From: Piscirickettsiaceae bacterium
GTDB lineage: Bacteria; Pseudomonadota; Gammaproteobacteria; Nitrosococcales; Methylophagaceae
DNA: 64,000 nt
Direction: 5' to 3'
Assembly (NCBI GenBank): GCA_013215825.1
Contig: JABSQN010000004.1
Span: forward strand, 186,001 to 250,000
Part shown: in pieces, positions 33,521 to 43,217 of the stretch
Numbering within the stretch: the stretch's first letter is position 1
Layout: each line of letters starts with the position of its first letter
The notes under the pieces: model-generated
The model's database searches: none
Told to the model about the DNA's origin: nothing
Seen by the model: only the letters and a program-made list of their open reading frames with translations
Position numbers and translations under genes: made by a program

Positions 33521-35782
33521 ATGATTAAAACTGCCATATCATTTGCACTAGGATGCCTGTTTTTTTTACAGCTGCCTGAAATGCCATCTGTTCAATGGCT
33601 ATGGGCATTATTCCCTGTCTGTATTTTACTGTTTTATCCTTATCTTCGATGGCTTGCTGTCGTTTTTTTGGCTGCATTATGGACATTATTTCAAACAAAC
33701 CTATTACTCGATAATCGCTTAGATGATGCTCTTGTCGGTCTGGATTTAGTTATCAGCGGTACAATTAGCAACATCCCTGAACATCAATCACGATTAATTC
33801 GATTTGAGTTCAGTCCTGATAAATCTAACACCATCACTCTACCTAATAAATTACGCTTAAATTGGTATCAATCACAAGCAATACAATTACATGCTGGTGA
33901 AAAATGGCAATTAACTGTACGTTTAAAACAGCCACGAGGTATGAGTAATCCAGGTTCGTTTGATTATGAAGGCTGGTTATTCCAACAGGGGATTGGGGCT
34001 ACTGGCTATGTTCGCTCCTCTGCTGACAATAAATTACTGGAATCTAGCTCAATTTATTCGATCAATGCAATTCGTCAATCATTAACAAAAGCGATTGAAC
34101 AACACTTAATTAACAGCCCTCATATCGGTCTTATTCAAGGATTAGCGACCGGAGTTCGTCACAATATTAATCAGCAACAATGGCAGGTACTTCGCCTGTC
34201 TGGCACTAGTCACTTATTAGCTATTTCAGGTTTACATATCGGTTTGTCGGCGGCAATTGGTTTCTTTATCTTTCGCTTTTTATGGTCGCGTAGAGCCGCT
34301 AATCTATTATTTCTGCCAGCAAAAGAAGCCGGAGCCATTGGCGGTTTTATATTGGCTCTTTTTTACGCCGCATTAGCAGGATTTTCAATTCCCAGTCAAC
34401 GCGCCATGATTATGGTGGCGACAGTGATGATTTCATTGTTTATTCGTCGCCCCATCCCAGCGAGTAGACTTTTAGCGATTAGCTTATTGATAATCGTCGC
34501 TTTAAATCCTTTATCAGTATTATCTGCTGGTTTTTGGCTATCATTCTCAGCGGTCAGCATTATCTTATTTATCAGTCAAAATCGATTTCCTAGTCCACGC
34601 TGGCAATGGGCAAAAATTCACACTTTAATTGCGATCGGACTCACCCCCTTACTGCTCTTATTCTTTATGCAAACATCATTGATTGCACCTATTGCTAATT
34701 TCGTTGCAGTTCCCGTTGTCAGCTTATTAGTTGTGCCAATTATATTGCTTGCCAGTTTCTTATTATGGTTTGCCGAACCTATTGCAGTTTTGCTTTTACA
34801 ACTGGCAGAACAAATACTCAATCTAGTCTGGTTTTTCTTAGATTATCTTGCCGAATTACCCTATTCTCATTGGAACTCAACCGTTATTCCAAGGCTTTAT
34901 TACATTCCGATTATTATCGGCACATTATTATTATTAACACCTAGAAAATTCCCTGCCAAATGGCTTGGAATTATTGGCTTTTCACCGTTATTTTTCTACA
35001 ACGCTCAACAGCCAAATGAGAATGAATTCTGGTTTACATTATTGGATGTTGGACAAGGTTTATCCGCTGTAATCCAAACACAACATCACACTTTAGTCTT
35101 TGATACCGGTCCTAAATTTAGTAATTCATTCAATACTGGCACCGCTATTGTTCTGCCATTTCTACAACATCAGGGAATAAAACAAGTTGATAGCCTAATT
35201 ATCAGTCACGGAGATAACGATCACATTGGTGGTGCAATTCCACTGATTAATGCCATAGACGTTACTCAAATTTTAACCAGTGTTCCTGAATTACTGTCGA
35301 ATTCAAACCATTGTGATGCAGGGCAATCATGGCAATGGGATGGTGTTAATTTTATGATGCTCAATCCTAATCGTGATGATATCAGCAGTAAAAACAACTT
35401 ATCATGCGTCTTAAAAGTGTCTAATAAAACACATAGTGTTTTACTCACAGGCGATATTGAATACGCGACCGAGCAACAACTTATTGCACGTTATAAAGCT
35501 CACTTGCCAGCAACGGTTCTTATCGCACCGCATCATGGTAGTAAAACATCTTCTAGCAATGCCTTTATAAATGCCGTTCAAGCGCAATATGTATTATTCC
35601 CCGTTGGCTATAATAATCGCTATCATTTTCCGGCTAAACGCATTACTGATCGCTATCAACAACGCGATATTACAATGTTTAATAGTGCCAAACATGGTGC
35701 GATTCAATTTAAGTTTGATCATCAAAATGAACCCCAAATAACGACATGGCGACAGTCATCAGCAAAGATTTGGCGTTACTAA
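33521..35782 (+). CDS. comEC: ComEC/Rec2 DNA uptake channel
   Basis: 753-residue inner-membrane protein that carries single-stranded DNA into the cytoplasm during transformation. The start at 33521 follows TAAGGGA; upstream codons in frame belong to the region shared with the opposite gene. It has a DUF4131 front, an OB-like segment, the competence core (SGTSHLLAISGLHIGLSAAIGF, PSQRAMIM) with many helices, and a carboxy-terminal metallo-beta-lactamase domain with SHGDNDHIGGA and LIAPHHGS. All parts are intact, so natural transformation is plausible. Confidence 0.93.
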   Translation: MIKTAISFALGCLFFLQLPEMPSVQWLWALFPVCILLFYPYLRWLAVVFLAALWTLFQTNLLLDNRLDDALVGLDLVISGTISNIPEHQSRLIRFEFSPDKSNTITLPNKLRLNWYQSQAIQLHAGEKWQLTVRLKQPRGMSNPGSFDYEGWLFQQGIGATGYVRSSADNKLLESSSIYSINAIRQSLTKAIEQHLINSPHIGLIQGLATGVRHNINQQQWQVLRLSGTSHLLAISGLHIGLSAAIGFFIFRFLWSRRAANLLFLPAKEAGAIGGFILALFYAALAGFSIPSQRAMIMVATVMISLFIRRPIPASRLLAISLLIIVALNPLSVLSAGFWLSFSAVSIILFISQNRFPSPRWQWAKIHTLIAIGLTPLLLLFFMQTSLIAPIANFVAVPVVSLLVVPIILLASFLLWFAEPIAVLLLQLAEQILNLVWFFLDYLAELPYSHWNSTVIPRLYYIPIIIGTLLLLTPRKFPAKWLGIIGFSPLFFYNAQQPNENEFWFTLLDVGQGLSAVIQTQHHTLVFDTGPKFSNSFNTGTAIVLPFLQHQGIKQVDSLIISHGDNDHIGGAIPLINAIDVTQILTSVPELLSNSNHCDAGQSWQWDGVNFMMLNPNRDDISSKNNLSCVLKVSNKTHSVLLTGDIEYATEQQLIARYKAHLPATVLIAPHHGSKTSSSNAFINAVQAQYVLFPVGYNNRYHFPAKRITDRYQQRDITMFNSAKHGAIQFKFDHQNEPQITTWRQSSAKIWRY

Positions 35783-35803
35783 GCTTCAGGCTTATCCATT
35801 TTT

Positions 35804-35842
35804 AGAGACCTTTGTATGAAAGTATGGCAGACAAAGGTCTCT
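35804..35842. terminator. Inverted repeat after comEC
   Basis: AGAGACCTTTGT (35804-35815) and ACAAAGGTCTCT (35831-35842) pair perfectly across 15 bases. There is no clear T-run, so it may end transcription weakly or serve as a processing site before exbB. Confidence 0.55.
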
Positions 35843-35888
35843 TAACGTATTATGAACATAATTTTATCCATCAAGAGAATCGTGCACT

Positions 35889-36524
35889 ATGTTGGAGTTT
35901 TTTATTGCAGGCGGCTGGTTGATGTATCCCCTGCTTATTTGCCTTACTATCGCCACGGCAATTGTTGCTGAACGCTTTTGGAGCTTACAGACAAAACGTA
36001 TTTCACCACCTGAATTAATCACTCAAATCTGGCAGTGGCTGCGTTATAATCAGGTTGATGACAACCGTATTCAAGCATTAAAAGAGAATTCACCTTTAGG
36101 ACAAATTCTTGCCGCAGGTTTGGTTAATCGTGATTGTTCACGCGAAATCACTCGCGAAGGTATTGAAGATGTCGGTCGTCATGTCACAGTACAATTAGAA
36201 CGCAACCTCAATACACTTGGAACTATTGCCGCCATTTCACCACTGATAGGCTTATTAGGTACGGTTATCGGCATGATTAAAGTGTTTGCTGTTATCACAG
36301 CAGAAGGTGTTGGTAATCCTGAAACATTAGCCGGTGGTATCTCAGAAGCATTGCTCACCACGGCAATGGGTTTAATGGTCGCTATCCCAAGCGTAATCTT
36401 CTATCGTTTTTTTAGAGGAAAAATCAGCATTTTAGTGGTTGATATGGAAGAACAAGCGATGAAACTAATAGAAATGTTACATGGTGAACGCAAGTTTGAT
36501 ATCGATGAGGAACAAAAAGAGTGA
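35889..36524 (+). CDS. exbB: MotA/TolQ/ExbB-family proton channel
   Basis: 211 residues with three membrane helices. It forms, with ExbD, a proton-driven motor that powers outer-membrane processes. Typical features are FIAGGWLMYPLLICLTIATAIVAERFW at the front and LNTLGTIAAISPLIGLLGTVIGMIKVF plus ALLTTAMGLMVAIPSVIFYRFF. In this gene order (comEC-exbB-exbD-msbA-lpxK) it is the conserved ExbB paralogue next to lipid A genes. It overlaps exbD by 4 bases. Confidence 0.92.
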   Translation: MLEFFIAGGWLMYPLLICLTIATAIVAERFWSLQTKRISPPELITQIWQWLRYNQVDDNRIQALKENSPLGQILAAGLVNRDCSREITREGIEDVGRHVTVQLERNLNTLGTIAAISPLIGLLGTVIGMIKVFAVITAEGVGNPETLAGGISEALLTTAMGLMVAIPSVIFYRFFRGKISILVVDMEEQAMKLIEMLHGERKFDIDEEQKE

Positions 36525-36946
36525 AACTCTCACCAACACGATCTGAGGAGCCTGATGTTAATCTGACTCCGATGATTGATGTCGTGTTTTTATTGCTCTT
36601 ATTCTTTATGGTATCAACTAGTTTTATCCGTGAAAGCTCACTTAAAGTAGATTTACCCGAAGCGACAGGGCAAGCCTTGGTTGAACAAGAAGAAGCCATT
36701 GATATTATTATCAACTCTGATGGTGTATTCATTGTTAATGGCATCAGCCTAGAACAACCTAGTAAAGAAGAACTGGCAAAAGTACTGAAACAGGTTGTTG
36801 GTGATAATACCGATCCTCATATTATTATCAGTGCTGATGCCAATGCTGAGTATCAAAACATTGTTACGGCAATGGATACATCACAACAATTGGGCTACAC
36901 CCGACTTACTCTGGCAACACGTCAAACATCAAAAGAAGCAGAATGA
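36521..36946 (+). CDS. exbD: ExbD/TolR-family protein
   Basis: 141 residues, one membrane helix. The start EEPDVNLTPMIDVVFLLLLFFMVSTSFI includes the proton-pathway aspartate in PMIDV. The periplasmic part (about 45-135) is a TolR-like domain. It overlaps exbB and msbA by 4 bases each, so the five-gene run to kdsB is tightly coupled. Confidence 0.93.
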   Translation: MKLSPTRSEEPDVNLTPMIDVVFLLLLFFMVSTSFIRESSLKVDLPEATGQALVEQEEAIDIIINSDGVFIVNGISLEQPSKEELAKVLKQVVGDNTDPHIIISADANAEYQNIVTAMDTSQQLGYTRLTLATRQTSKEAE

Positions 36947-38712
36947 ATCACACGCAAGACACCATGACATCCCGCGAGCTTTACCAACGTTTACTACGTT
37001 ATGTAAAACCCTATCGTCTCGTATTTATAGGCGCCATTCTTGCTATGTTGGTCTTTGCAGCAACAGAAACAGGCTTGGCAGCATTAATGAAACCATTAAT
37101 GGACGGCAGTTTTGTTGAACGCGATGTTGATACTATTCGCCTTATTCCATTGGCGTTGATTGGCTTATTTTTGATTCGTGGGGTGGCAAATTTCTTTACC
37201 TCTTACGGTTTAGGCTGGATCGCCCGCAATGTTATCAAAACATTACGCGAAGAAATGTTTGAACGCTTACTCAACCTACCCGCTAGTTTTTATGACAAAA
37301 GCACCTCTGGTCAGCTTATGTCTAAATTGCTGTTTGATGTTGAACAAGTTGCCAATGCCGTTACCGATGCCGTACTGACACTTATTCGCGATACGTTGAC
37401 TATTATCGGCTTGTTGGCATGGATGATTTATATCAACGGCACCTTATCACTGATTATCTTATTAACCACGCCTCTTATTGCAATCGTTGTGTTCAAAGTC
37501 AGTTCACGTTTTCGTCGTATCAGTAAGAATATTCAGCAATCAATGGGCGATGTCAGTCATATTAGTAGCGAAATCATTGACGGTCATCGTGAAGTCAAAA
37601 CATTTGGTAGCCAGCAATACGAGATCAAACGTTTTGATAAAGTAAATCAAACTAATCGCCAGCAAAGAATGAAAATGGTCACTACCGATGCCATTAGCCA
37701 GCCGATTATCCAAATGATTACGGTTTTAGGCTTATCGGGCGTAATTTATCTTGCCACCGTTCCTGAAATGCTAGAACAAATATCAGCGGGGAGTTTTATC
37801 TCATTTGTTACGGCAATGTTTATGATATTAGCGCCAATTAAACGCCTGACAAAAATCAATGGCAAATTACAACGTGGTATCGCCGCCGCACAGAGTATTT
37901 TTGACTTGCTTGATGAAAAAACAGAAATCGACACCGGCACAAAAACATTAGGTCGTGCTCAAGGTGAAATTCAATACCAACATATTAATTTTAGTTATGA
38001 CAGAGCCAAAGGATCGGTGCTCAATGATATTTCGTTCCATGCCAGCGCCGGACAAACCATTGCCTTTGTCGGTCATTCAGGCAGCGGTAAAACAACCTTA
38101 GTCGGCCTACTTGCTCGTTTTTATTCGCTTAATGATGGTGTGATCTCTATTGATGGTATCAATATTAATGATCTAACCTTAACGGACCTTCGCCAACAAA
38201 TTTCACTCGTGAACCAGCATGTTATTTTATTCAATGACACCATTGCCAATAATATTGCCTATGGTCAAAAACAACATGTTTCCAATGACGATATTATCGC
38301 CGCAGCAAAAGCCGCCCATGCTTGGAACTTTATCGAACGCTTACCTGATGGCTTGGCAACACATATTGGTGAAAATGGCGTGCTATTATCAGGCGGACAA
38401 CGGCAACGCTTAGCAATAGCTCGTGCCTTATTACGTGATGCACCGATCCTGATTTTAGATGAAGCAACCGCATCATTAGATAGCGAAGCAGAACGTCATA
38501 TTCAAGCGGCACTAGAAACATTGATGAAAAAACGGACAACATTAGTCATTGCTCATCGCCTATCCACCATTGAAAAAGCCGATCAAATTATTGTGATGCA
38601 CGATGGTCATATTGTTGAAACTGGCACCCATGCTGAACTGATTGCCAAAGGCGATCACTATGCTGAGTTACACCGCCTGCAATTTCAAGAACTCGAGAAA
38701 TCAAACGATTAG
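36943..38712 (+). CDS. msbA: Lipid A/phospholipid flippase MsbA
   Basis: 589-residue homodimeric ABC exporter that flips lipid A-core across the inner membrane. The six-helix membrane domain covers about residues 20-320 and the ATPase domain the rest: Walker A GHSGSGKTT, the Q-loop region VNQHVILFNDTIANNIAYG, signature LLSGGQRQRLAIARALL, Walker B ILILDEATASLD and switch histidine in IAHRLSTIEKA. An alternative start lies seven codons downstream (MTSRELYQ). The neighbour lpxK supports the lipid A role. Confidence 0.94.
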   Translation: MNHTQDTMTSRELYQRLLRYVKPYRLVFIGAILAMLVFAATETGLAALMKPLMDGSFVERDVDTIRLIPLALIGLFLIRGVANFFTSYGLGWIARNVIKTLREEMFERLLNLPASFYDKSTSGQLMSKLLFDVEQVANAVTDAVLTLIRDTLTIIGLLAWMIYINGTLSLIILLTTPLIAIVVFKVSSRFRRISKNIQQSMGDVSHISSEIIDGHREVKTFGSQQYEIKRFDKVNQTNRQQRMKMVTTDAISQPIIQMITVLGLSGVIYLATVPEMLEQISAGSFISFVTAMFMILAPIKRLTKINGKLQRGIAAAQSIFDLLDEKTEIDTGTKTLGRAQGEIQYQHINFSYDRAKGSVLNDISFHASAGQTIAFVGHSGSGKTTLVGLLARFYSLNDGVISIDGININDLTLTDLRQQISLVNQHVILFNDTIANNIAYGQKQHVSNDDIIAAAKAAHAWNFIERLPDGLATHIGENGVLLSGGQRQRLAIARALLRDAPILILDEATASLDSEAERHIQAALETLMKKRTTLVIAHRLSTIEKADQIIVMHDGHIVETGTHAELIAKGDHYAELHRLQFQELEKSND

Positions 38713-38713
38713 C

Positions 38714-39697
38714 ATGAAATGGCTTGTTACTACTTGGTATCAACCGCATCCTATTCGCTGGTTATTATCGCCATTATCATTGATCTATCGACTTATTATC
38801 TCGCTACGAAAAACACTCTATAACGTTGGACTATTCAAACAATATAAACTTAGCGTTCCCGTCATTATTGTCGGCAATATCAGCGTAGGCGGCACGGGTA
38901 AAACACCATTCGTCATCTGGCTGGCGAAACAATTACAACAAGCGGGATTTAAGCCCGGCATTATTAGCCGTGGTTATGGTGGCAAAGCCGCATCGTATCC
39001 TCAAACCGTCACTCTTCAAAGCGATCCCACTATTGTCGGTGATGAACCACTTATTATCACCCGCCAAACAGCGTGCCCAATGGTGGTGTCACCCAACCGT
39101 GTCGAAGCGGGACTACAGCTTTTACACGATAATGACTGTGACATCATTATCTCTGATGACGGCCTGCAACATTATGCCTTAGGGCGTGATATTGAAATCG
39201 TAGTGGTGGATGGTCAACGTCTTTTTGGCAATCACTATTGCCTACCCGCAGGTCCCTTGCGTGAGCCACTATCTCGCCTTTCTTATATCGACTTTATTGT
39301 GCATAATTCTGCCAGTGATTCAGCCGAATACACCATGAATTTAACGCAAGGTAGCGCTATTAACCTGCTCGATTCAACACTAACAAAACCACTTGCCGAA
39401 TTTAAGTCACACACCGTTCACGCCATTGCAGGCATTGGCAATCCTAATCGCTTCTTTGAACAACTGTCACAACAAGGGCTAACGCTTATCCCCCACGCAT
39501 TTGCTGATCATCATCCCTATCAAGTCAGTGATCTGCAATTTAATGATGATAATGCCATCCTAATGACCGAAAAAGATGCCGTAAAATGCACACACTTTGC
39601 CCATAAAAATACGTGGTATATCCCCATTGAAGCCTCAATAAGCGGTAAACTAGCCCCACTAATTATAGAAAAACTAAGGAAAAATCCTCATGGATAA
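38714..39697 (+). CDS. lpxK: Tetraacyldisaccharide 4'-kinase
   Basis: 327-residue membrane-associated kinase that phosphorylates the lipid A precursor to lipid IVA. The start at 38714 ([22 protein letters not shown]) is one base after the msbA stop. The P-loop is [11 protein letters not shown], followed by [29 protein letters not shown] and the end MTEKDAVKC. It overlaps ycaR by 8 bases. Confidence 0.95.
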   Translation: MKWLVTTWYQPHPIRWLLSPLSLIYRLIISLRKTLYNVGLFKQYKLSVPVIIVGNISVGGTGKTPFVIWLAKQLQQAGFKPGIISRGYGGKAASYPQTVTLQSDPTIVGDEPLIITRQTACPMVVSPNRVEAGLQLLHDNDCDIIISDDGLQHYALGRDIEIVVVDGQRLFGNHYCLPAGPLREPLSRLSYIDFIVHNSASDSAEYTMNLTQGSAINLLDSTLTKPLAEFKSHTVHAIAGIGNPNRFFEQLSQQGLTLIPHAFADHHPYQVSDLQFNDDNAILMTEKDAVKCTHFAHKNTWYIPIEASISGKLAPLIIEKLRKNPHG

Positions 39698-39872
39698 AGC
39701 CCTACTCGATATCCTCGCCTGCCCTAGCTGCAAAGGCAGCCTGCACTATAAAAAATCACAACAAGAACTTATCTGCCCAGCATGTCGTGTCGCCTACCCT
39801 ATTCGTGATGACATACCCGTTATGCTCACCGATGAAGCACGTGAACTTGCCGCCGATGAAGAAGTAAAATAA
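39690..39872 (+). CDS. ycaR: Trm112-family small zinc-ribbon-like protein
   Basis: 60-residue protein of the YcaR/Trm112 family. CPSCKGSL and [18 protein letters not shown] supply four cysteines for one zinc ion. It is conserved between lpxK and kdsB in gammaproteobacteria but its role is not established. Its stop overlaps the kdsB start. Confidence 0.93.
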   Translation: MDKALLDILACPSCKGSLHYKKSQQELICPACRVAYPIRDDIPVMLTDEARELAADEEVK

Positions 39873-40621
39873 TGTTCAAGATCGTCATTCCAGCACGCTA
39901 TGCATCCTCTCGATTACCGGGTAAACCCTTACTTGATATCGCTGGCAAACCCATGATTCAACACGTCTATGAACGCGCTCAAGAAAGCCAAGCCAGCGAC
40001 GTTATTATTGCCACAGATGATGAACGAATAGAGAAAGTCGCCCGTGAATTTGGTGCTGAGGTTTGTATGACTCGAGCTGATCATCCCTCAGGCACAGATC
40101 GCCTTGCAGAAGTTGCCAGCATCAAAGGCTTTGCTGATAATGACATTATTATCAATGTTCAAGGTGATGAACCCTGCCTGCCCGCCGAGCTAATCAATCA
40201 AGTCGCTGACGATTTACAACAGCATCAAGCTGCCGATATTGCCACGCTATATAGCAAAATAGACCAAGAAAAACACGTTTTTGACCCCAATGTAGTTAAA
40301 GTCGTGATGGACAGCCAAGGCTATGCACTCTATTTCAGCCGAGCCCCTATCCCATGGATGCGTGACCACTTTGATCAACAATCAACGCTACCGCCTGATT
40401 TACCCCATTACCGTCATATCGGCTTATACGGCTATCGAGCCAGCTTTTTAAAACACTATGCCGAATTAAGCCCCTGCGTATTAGAACAAGAAGAATCGTT
40501 AGAACAACTACGCGCCATTTATCATGGCAAAAAAATCCATATGAGCCTAGCAAAAATCAGTGCTGGACATGGTGTTGATACCGCAGATGATTTAGAAGCT
40601 GTTCGGGCATTTTTGGCTTGA
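39872..40621 (+). CDS. kdsB: 3-deoxy-manno-octulosonate cytidylyltransferase
   Basis: 249-residue enzyme activating Kdo to CMP-Kdo for lipopolysaccharide. It has VIPARYASSRLPGKPLLDIAGKPMIQHVYERA, VCMTRADHPSGTDRLAE, IIINVQGDEPCLP and YRHIGLYGYRASFL. It is complete. Its last 296 bases, plus 142 bases after it, recur in decayed form at 43947-44360. Confidence 0.96.
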   Translation: MFKIVIPARYASSRLPGKPLLDIAGKPMIQHVYERAQESQASDVIIATDDERIEKVAREFGAEVCMTRADHPSGTDRLAEVASIKGFADNDIIINVQGDEPCLPAELINQVADDLQQHQAADIATLYSKIDQEKHVFDPNVVKVVMDSQGYALYFSRAPIPWMRDHFDQQSTLPPDLPHYRHIGLYGYRASFLKHYAELSPCVLEQEESLEQLRAIYHGKKIHMSLAKISAGHGVDTADDLEAVRAFLA

Positions 40622-40763
40622 TTTATTGTTTTGGTATCAGCTATTGTTGAGCTGGAAGATTAGGGGAATATAATTCTTTAGTTTGGACTTTACTATCTAA
40701 TTACTAAGAATTCTATTCCGTATATGTATAAGAATTACAGAGAATTGTGATTCTTGTTAATAA
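40326..40763 (+). repeat. Direct repeat, copy 1 (kdsB 3' end plus downstream)
   Basis: 438 bases from within kdsB to TTAATAA. The matching copy is 43947-44360. The similarity begins at CACTCTATTTCAGCCGAG in both and includes the R-element after the stop codon. Copy 1 carries the intact coding end. Confidence 0.88.
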
Positions 40764-40773
40764 CAAGTTAGGA
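40701..40773 (+). repeat. R-element, copy 1
   Basis: About 73 bases with TCCGTATATGTATAAGAATT, a small hairpin AGAAT-TGTG-ATTCT and the end TTAATAACAAGTTAGGA. Copies lie at 44297 and 55609. The hairpin differs in sequence but is kept in copy 3 (GGGAA...TTCCC), which suggests the structure matters. The end contains GTTAGGA, an integron-like core, and accessory DNA starts here. Confidence 0.7.
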
Positions 40774-40808
40774 CAGACCACTCGCTATCGCGAGCGGTCT
40801 GTCCTAAC
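40767..40808. repeat. 19-bp near-perfect palindrome upstream of the ATPase
   Basis: GTTAGGACAGACCACTCGC (40767-40785) and GCGAGCGGTCTGTCCTAAC (40790-40808) pair with one mismatch and a TATC loop. It starts exactly at the GTT of the R-element end. Possible roles are a transcription barrier, operator or recombination substrate; there is no T-run. Confidence 0.7.
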
Positions 40809-40857
40809 GGCTGTCGGCAAATTCAGGTTTTGCTAATCTATTTCAAAAGGATAATCA

Positions 40858-42963
40858 ATGAACATTAGCCAGAAAGACAAAGACAATTTTTTTAATTTAG
40901 TTGATTCGTTAAAAAAATGCAGAAGAGCTGACCTGTCGGATGTAAGTAAAAATAAAGATGTTATTGAAAAACTTTATGTTGATCCTTTAGATAACGACCT
41001 TGTATTAAAGTCAATTTCAAAATTAAATACGACTATTCTTACTGGGCGCCGTGGAACGGGTAAATCGACAATCATTGCTAGGCTTCAGCATGAGATAAGA
41101 AAGAGCAGTGACCAACTTTCATTGTATATTGATGTTAAAAGCATCTTTGAGCAATCTAAAGCTTTCTCTTATGATACGGATCAATATACTGATCATTTTT
41201 CAGCTCAGGACTTAAATAAATATCTAATATATAAATCGTTTCTTAAAGAGATTATCTCTGAAATTAAATTAGAACTTAAAACCAATACGTTGAAATTTTA
41301 CCTAGCAAAAATCACGAAATATTTCGGACCCGATAAAACTGCTTTTGAAGAAGAATTAAACAGAGTTTTCGATGATATAGAAAAATTTGAATATATGGAC
41401 GTTGAAGTCCTAAAACAAAAGAAAGTCTTAATTAATGATGAAAACAGTAATTCCGTGAATCAAAAAATTGCTGTTAATGTAGGTGTTAACTCTAAAAGTG
41501 GACCTAAGGGAGGATTTACTGCAGAACATGGAACCTCAAATACTGATAAAGCTAGCTTAAATGAAGAATTTTCAGAAGTTCTTTTGAAATGCTTTAATCC
41601 CATTTTGATAATGCGAAGTATTAGAGAATTATTGAAAAAAATCGGTATTAACCATGTTTTCATTTGCTTAGACGATTTTTCAGAAATCGATTATGAAGCA
41701 ATGAAAATATTCGTAGATGTCATTATTGCTCCATTAAATAATCTTTCTGATGAATTTTTTAAATTCAAAATTGCAGCCTACCCAGGAAGAATATATCTTG
41801 GAGATATTGATCCACAAAAAATTGAACAAATAAGATTAGACTTTTATGAACTATACCAAGCGAAGACTATTACAGATGTACATTCCCAAGCACAGGGAAG
41901 TATTAAAAAGTTAATTGAAAAAAGAACACAGTTCTTCTGTAAAAAAACGCCCGATGATTTTTTTGATACAACAAAAGCTACAATGGATGATTATTATAAG
42001 ACTCTTTTTGATATTACATCTTGTGTACCACGCAACATTGGTTGGATTTTATGGTATGCGAACCAGCAGAGCATCGCGAAAGATAAAAAAATAACATTTA
42101 ATGACTTAGCTATTGCAGCAGAAAAACACTTTACTGATACCGTTAAACCATATTTCTCTCAGAACCATTTCATGAGAGAACCATTTGATATGAAACTTGA
42201 AAAATATCATTTACATCAGTTACTAGAACAGTTTATTAATTCAGCAAAAAAGAATAAACGAGAGATATTAGTCTCCGACTCTAAAGTTTTCGCAAAAGAT
42301 AAGACAAAGCCACCTACAAGCCATTTTTATATAAATAAAAAGCTGGAAGACGTATTAAAGCCATTAGAAATGCAGTTTTTCATTACTAAATATAATGAGC
42401 AAAAAGACCAAGATAGTAGTGAGTTGATGAGTTTCTTTTCATTAAATTACGGTTTATGTGTCAGTGAAGATATTAATTATGGTAGAGGATCCGATCGTAA
42501 ATATGTAATCCAAAGGCGTTTTAATAACACTAAGGAATTGAAAAAATATCTATCTGATGCAAAGCATATCGCTTGTAATAATTCACATTGTAAAGCTACG
42601 CATGACTATGAAATGCTCCCTACGATTGAGATGTTCGATATGCTATGTCCAAAGTGTAAGTCTGGGACATGCAGTGTAGAGCATGTAAATGTGGATATTG
42701 AAATAGCCGATGAGCAAACATTATTACCTGAATTTGATATGCAATTTATAAATTCGTTAAAGGTTGATAGTCCGCAATATCCCTCTGGCCTTGCACAAGA
42801 GCTTGATTGTACATATCAAAAAGTCGGAAAAAGAGCTGCTAAATTGAAAGATATGGGCTTTCTCCAAGCAAAAGAAATGACTCGTGATAAAACTCTAGGT
42901 AAAAGAAATTATTACTCACTTACTGATGATGCATTAGAGACATACTTTAATAAAGTAAATTAA
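40858..42963 (+). CDS. Large P-loop ATPase with zinc-binding and winged-helix end
   Basis: 701 residues of no family I can name. Walker A is GRRGTGKS (63-70), preceded by a short beta segment, and a Walker B-like HVFICLDDFSEID lies near residue 270. The middle has RNIGWILWYANQQS. C573 and C578 with CPKC (597-600) may bind zinc, and the last ~80 residues read as a winged helix (YPSGLAQELDCTYQKVGKRAAKLKDMGFL). The pattern suits an ORC/STAND-like regulatory ATPase. It looks AT-richer than its neighbours and stands in accessory DNA, so a mobile-element or defence role is possible but unproven. AAAGGA at 40848-40853 precedes the start. Confidence 0.7.
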   Translation: MNISQKDKDNFFNLVDSLKKCRRADLSDVSKNKDVIEKLYVDPLDNDLVLKSISKLNTTILTGRRGTGKSTIIARLQHEIRKSSDQLSLYIDVKSIFEQSKAFSYDTDQYTDHFSAQDLNKYLIYKSFLKEIISEIKLELKTNTLKFYLAKITKYFGPDKTAFEEELNRVFDDIEKFEYMDVEVLKQKKVLINDENSNSVNQKIAVNVGVNSKSGPKGGFTAEHGTSNTDKASLNEEFSEVLLKCFNPILIMRSIRELLKKIGINHVFICLDDFSEIDYEAMKIFVDVIIAPLNNLSDEFFKFKIAAYPGRIYLGDIDPQKIEQIRLDFYELYQAKTITDVHSQAQGSIKKLIEKRTQFFCKKTPDDFFDTTKATMDDYYKTLFDITSCVPRNIGWILWYANQQSIAKDKKITFNDLAIAAEKHFTDTVKPYFSQNHFMREPFDMKLEKYHLHQLLEQFINSAKKNKREILVSDSKVFAKDKTKPPTSHFYINKKLEDVLKPLEMQFFITKYNEQKDQDSSELMSFFSLNYGLCVSEDINYGRGSDRKYVIQRRFNNTKELKKYLSDAKHIACNNSHCKATHDYEMLPTIEMFDMLCPKCKSGTCSVEHVNVDIEIADEQTLLPEFDMQFINSLKVDSPQYPSGLAQELDCTYQKVGKRAAKLKDMGFLQAKEMTRDKTLGKRNYYSLTDDALETYFNKVN

Positions 42964-42985
42964 AGCTACATAACAAGGGAATTGA

Positions 42986-43010
42986 ATTAAAAGGGACGCT
43001 ACCCTTTAAT
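42986..43010. terminator. ATTAAAGGG hairpin, copy 1
   Basis: ATTAAAAGGG, loop ACGCTA, CCCTTTAAT, 22 bases after the ATPase stop. First of four related hairpins in this segment. Confidence 0.7.
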
Positions 43011-43105
43011 TGGATTCCCAGCCTGAAACAGTCGAGTATTTAGCTAAAGAATTTACACTGAATTTTAACGAGCTAATGGTATAACAAGTTGCTGCACGTG
43101 GACTC
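43011..43105 (+). pseudogene. Remnant of a cassette: gene tail plus half attC
   Basis: An open frame reads SQPETVEYLAKEFTLNFNEL and ends at a TAA (43082-43084) lying inside GTATAACAAGTTGCTG, the typical first half of an attC (from 43079). This is how intact cassette genes end elsewhere in the window. The rest of the attC and the front of the gene are missing. Confidence 0.5.
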
Positions 43106-43217
43106 CGTAATAATGGAGGAAAAGCTCCCATATTCCAATGAAATATAGGATCAATTGCAAGGACTGATACTTGTCATCTACAACAAGGAAATATCTTAAT
43201 TAATATCTCGAATATCT

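Noticed and set aside
40767-40808. Considered as a complete attC
   Set aside because: The outer boxes are in the wrong order (GTT first, AAC last), so it does not fit the attC layout even though the ends resemble integron cores.
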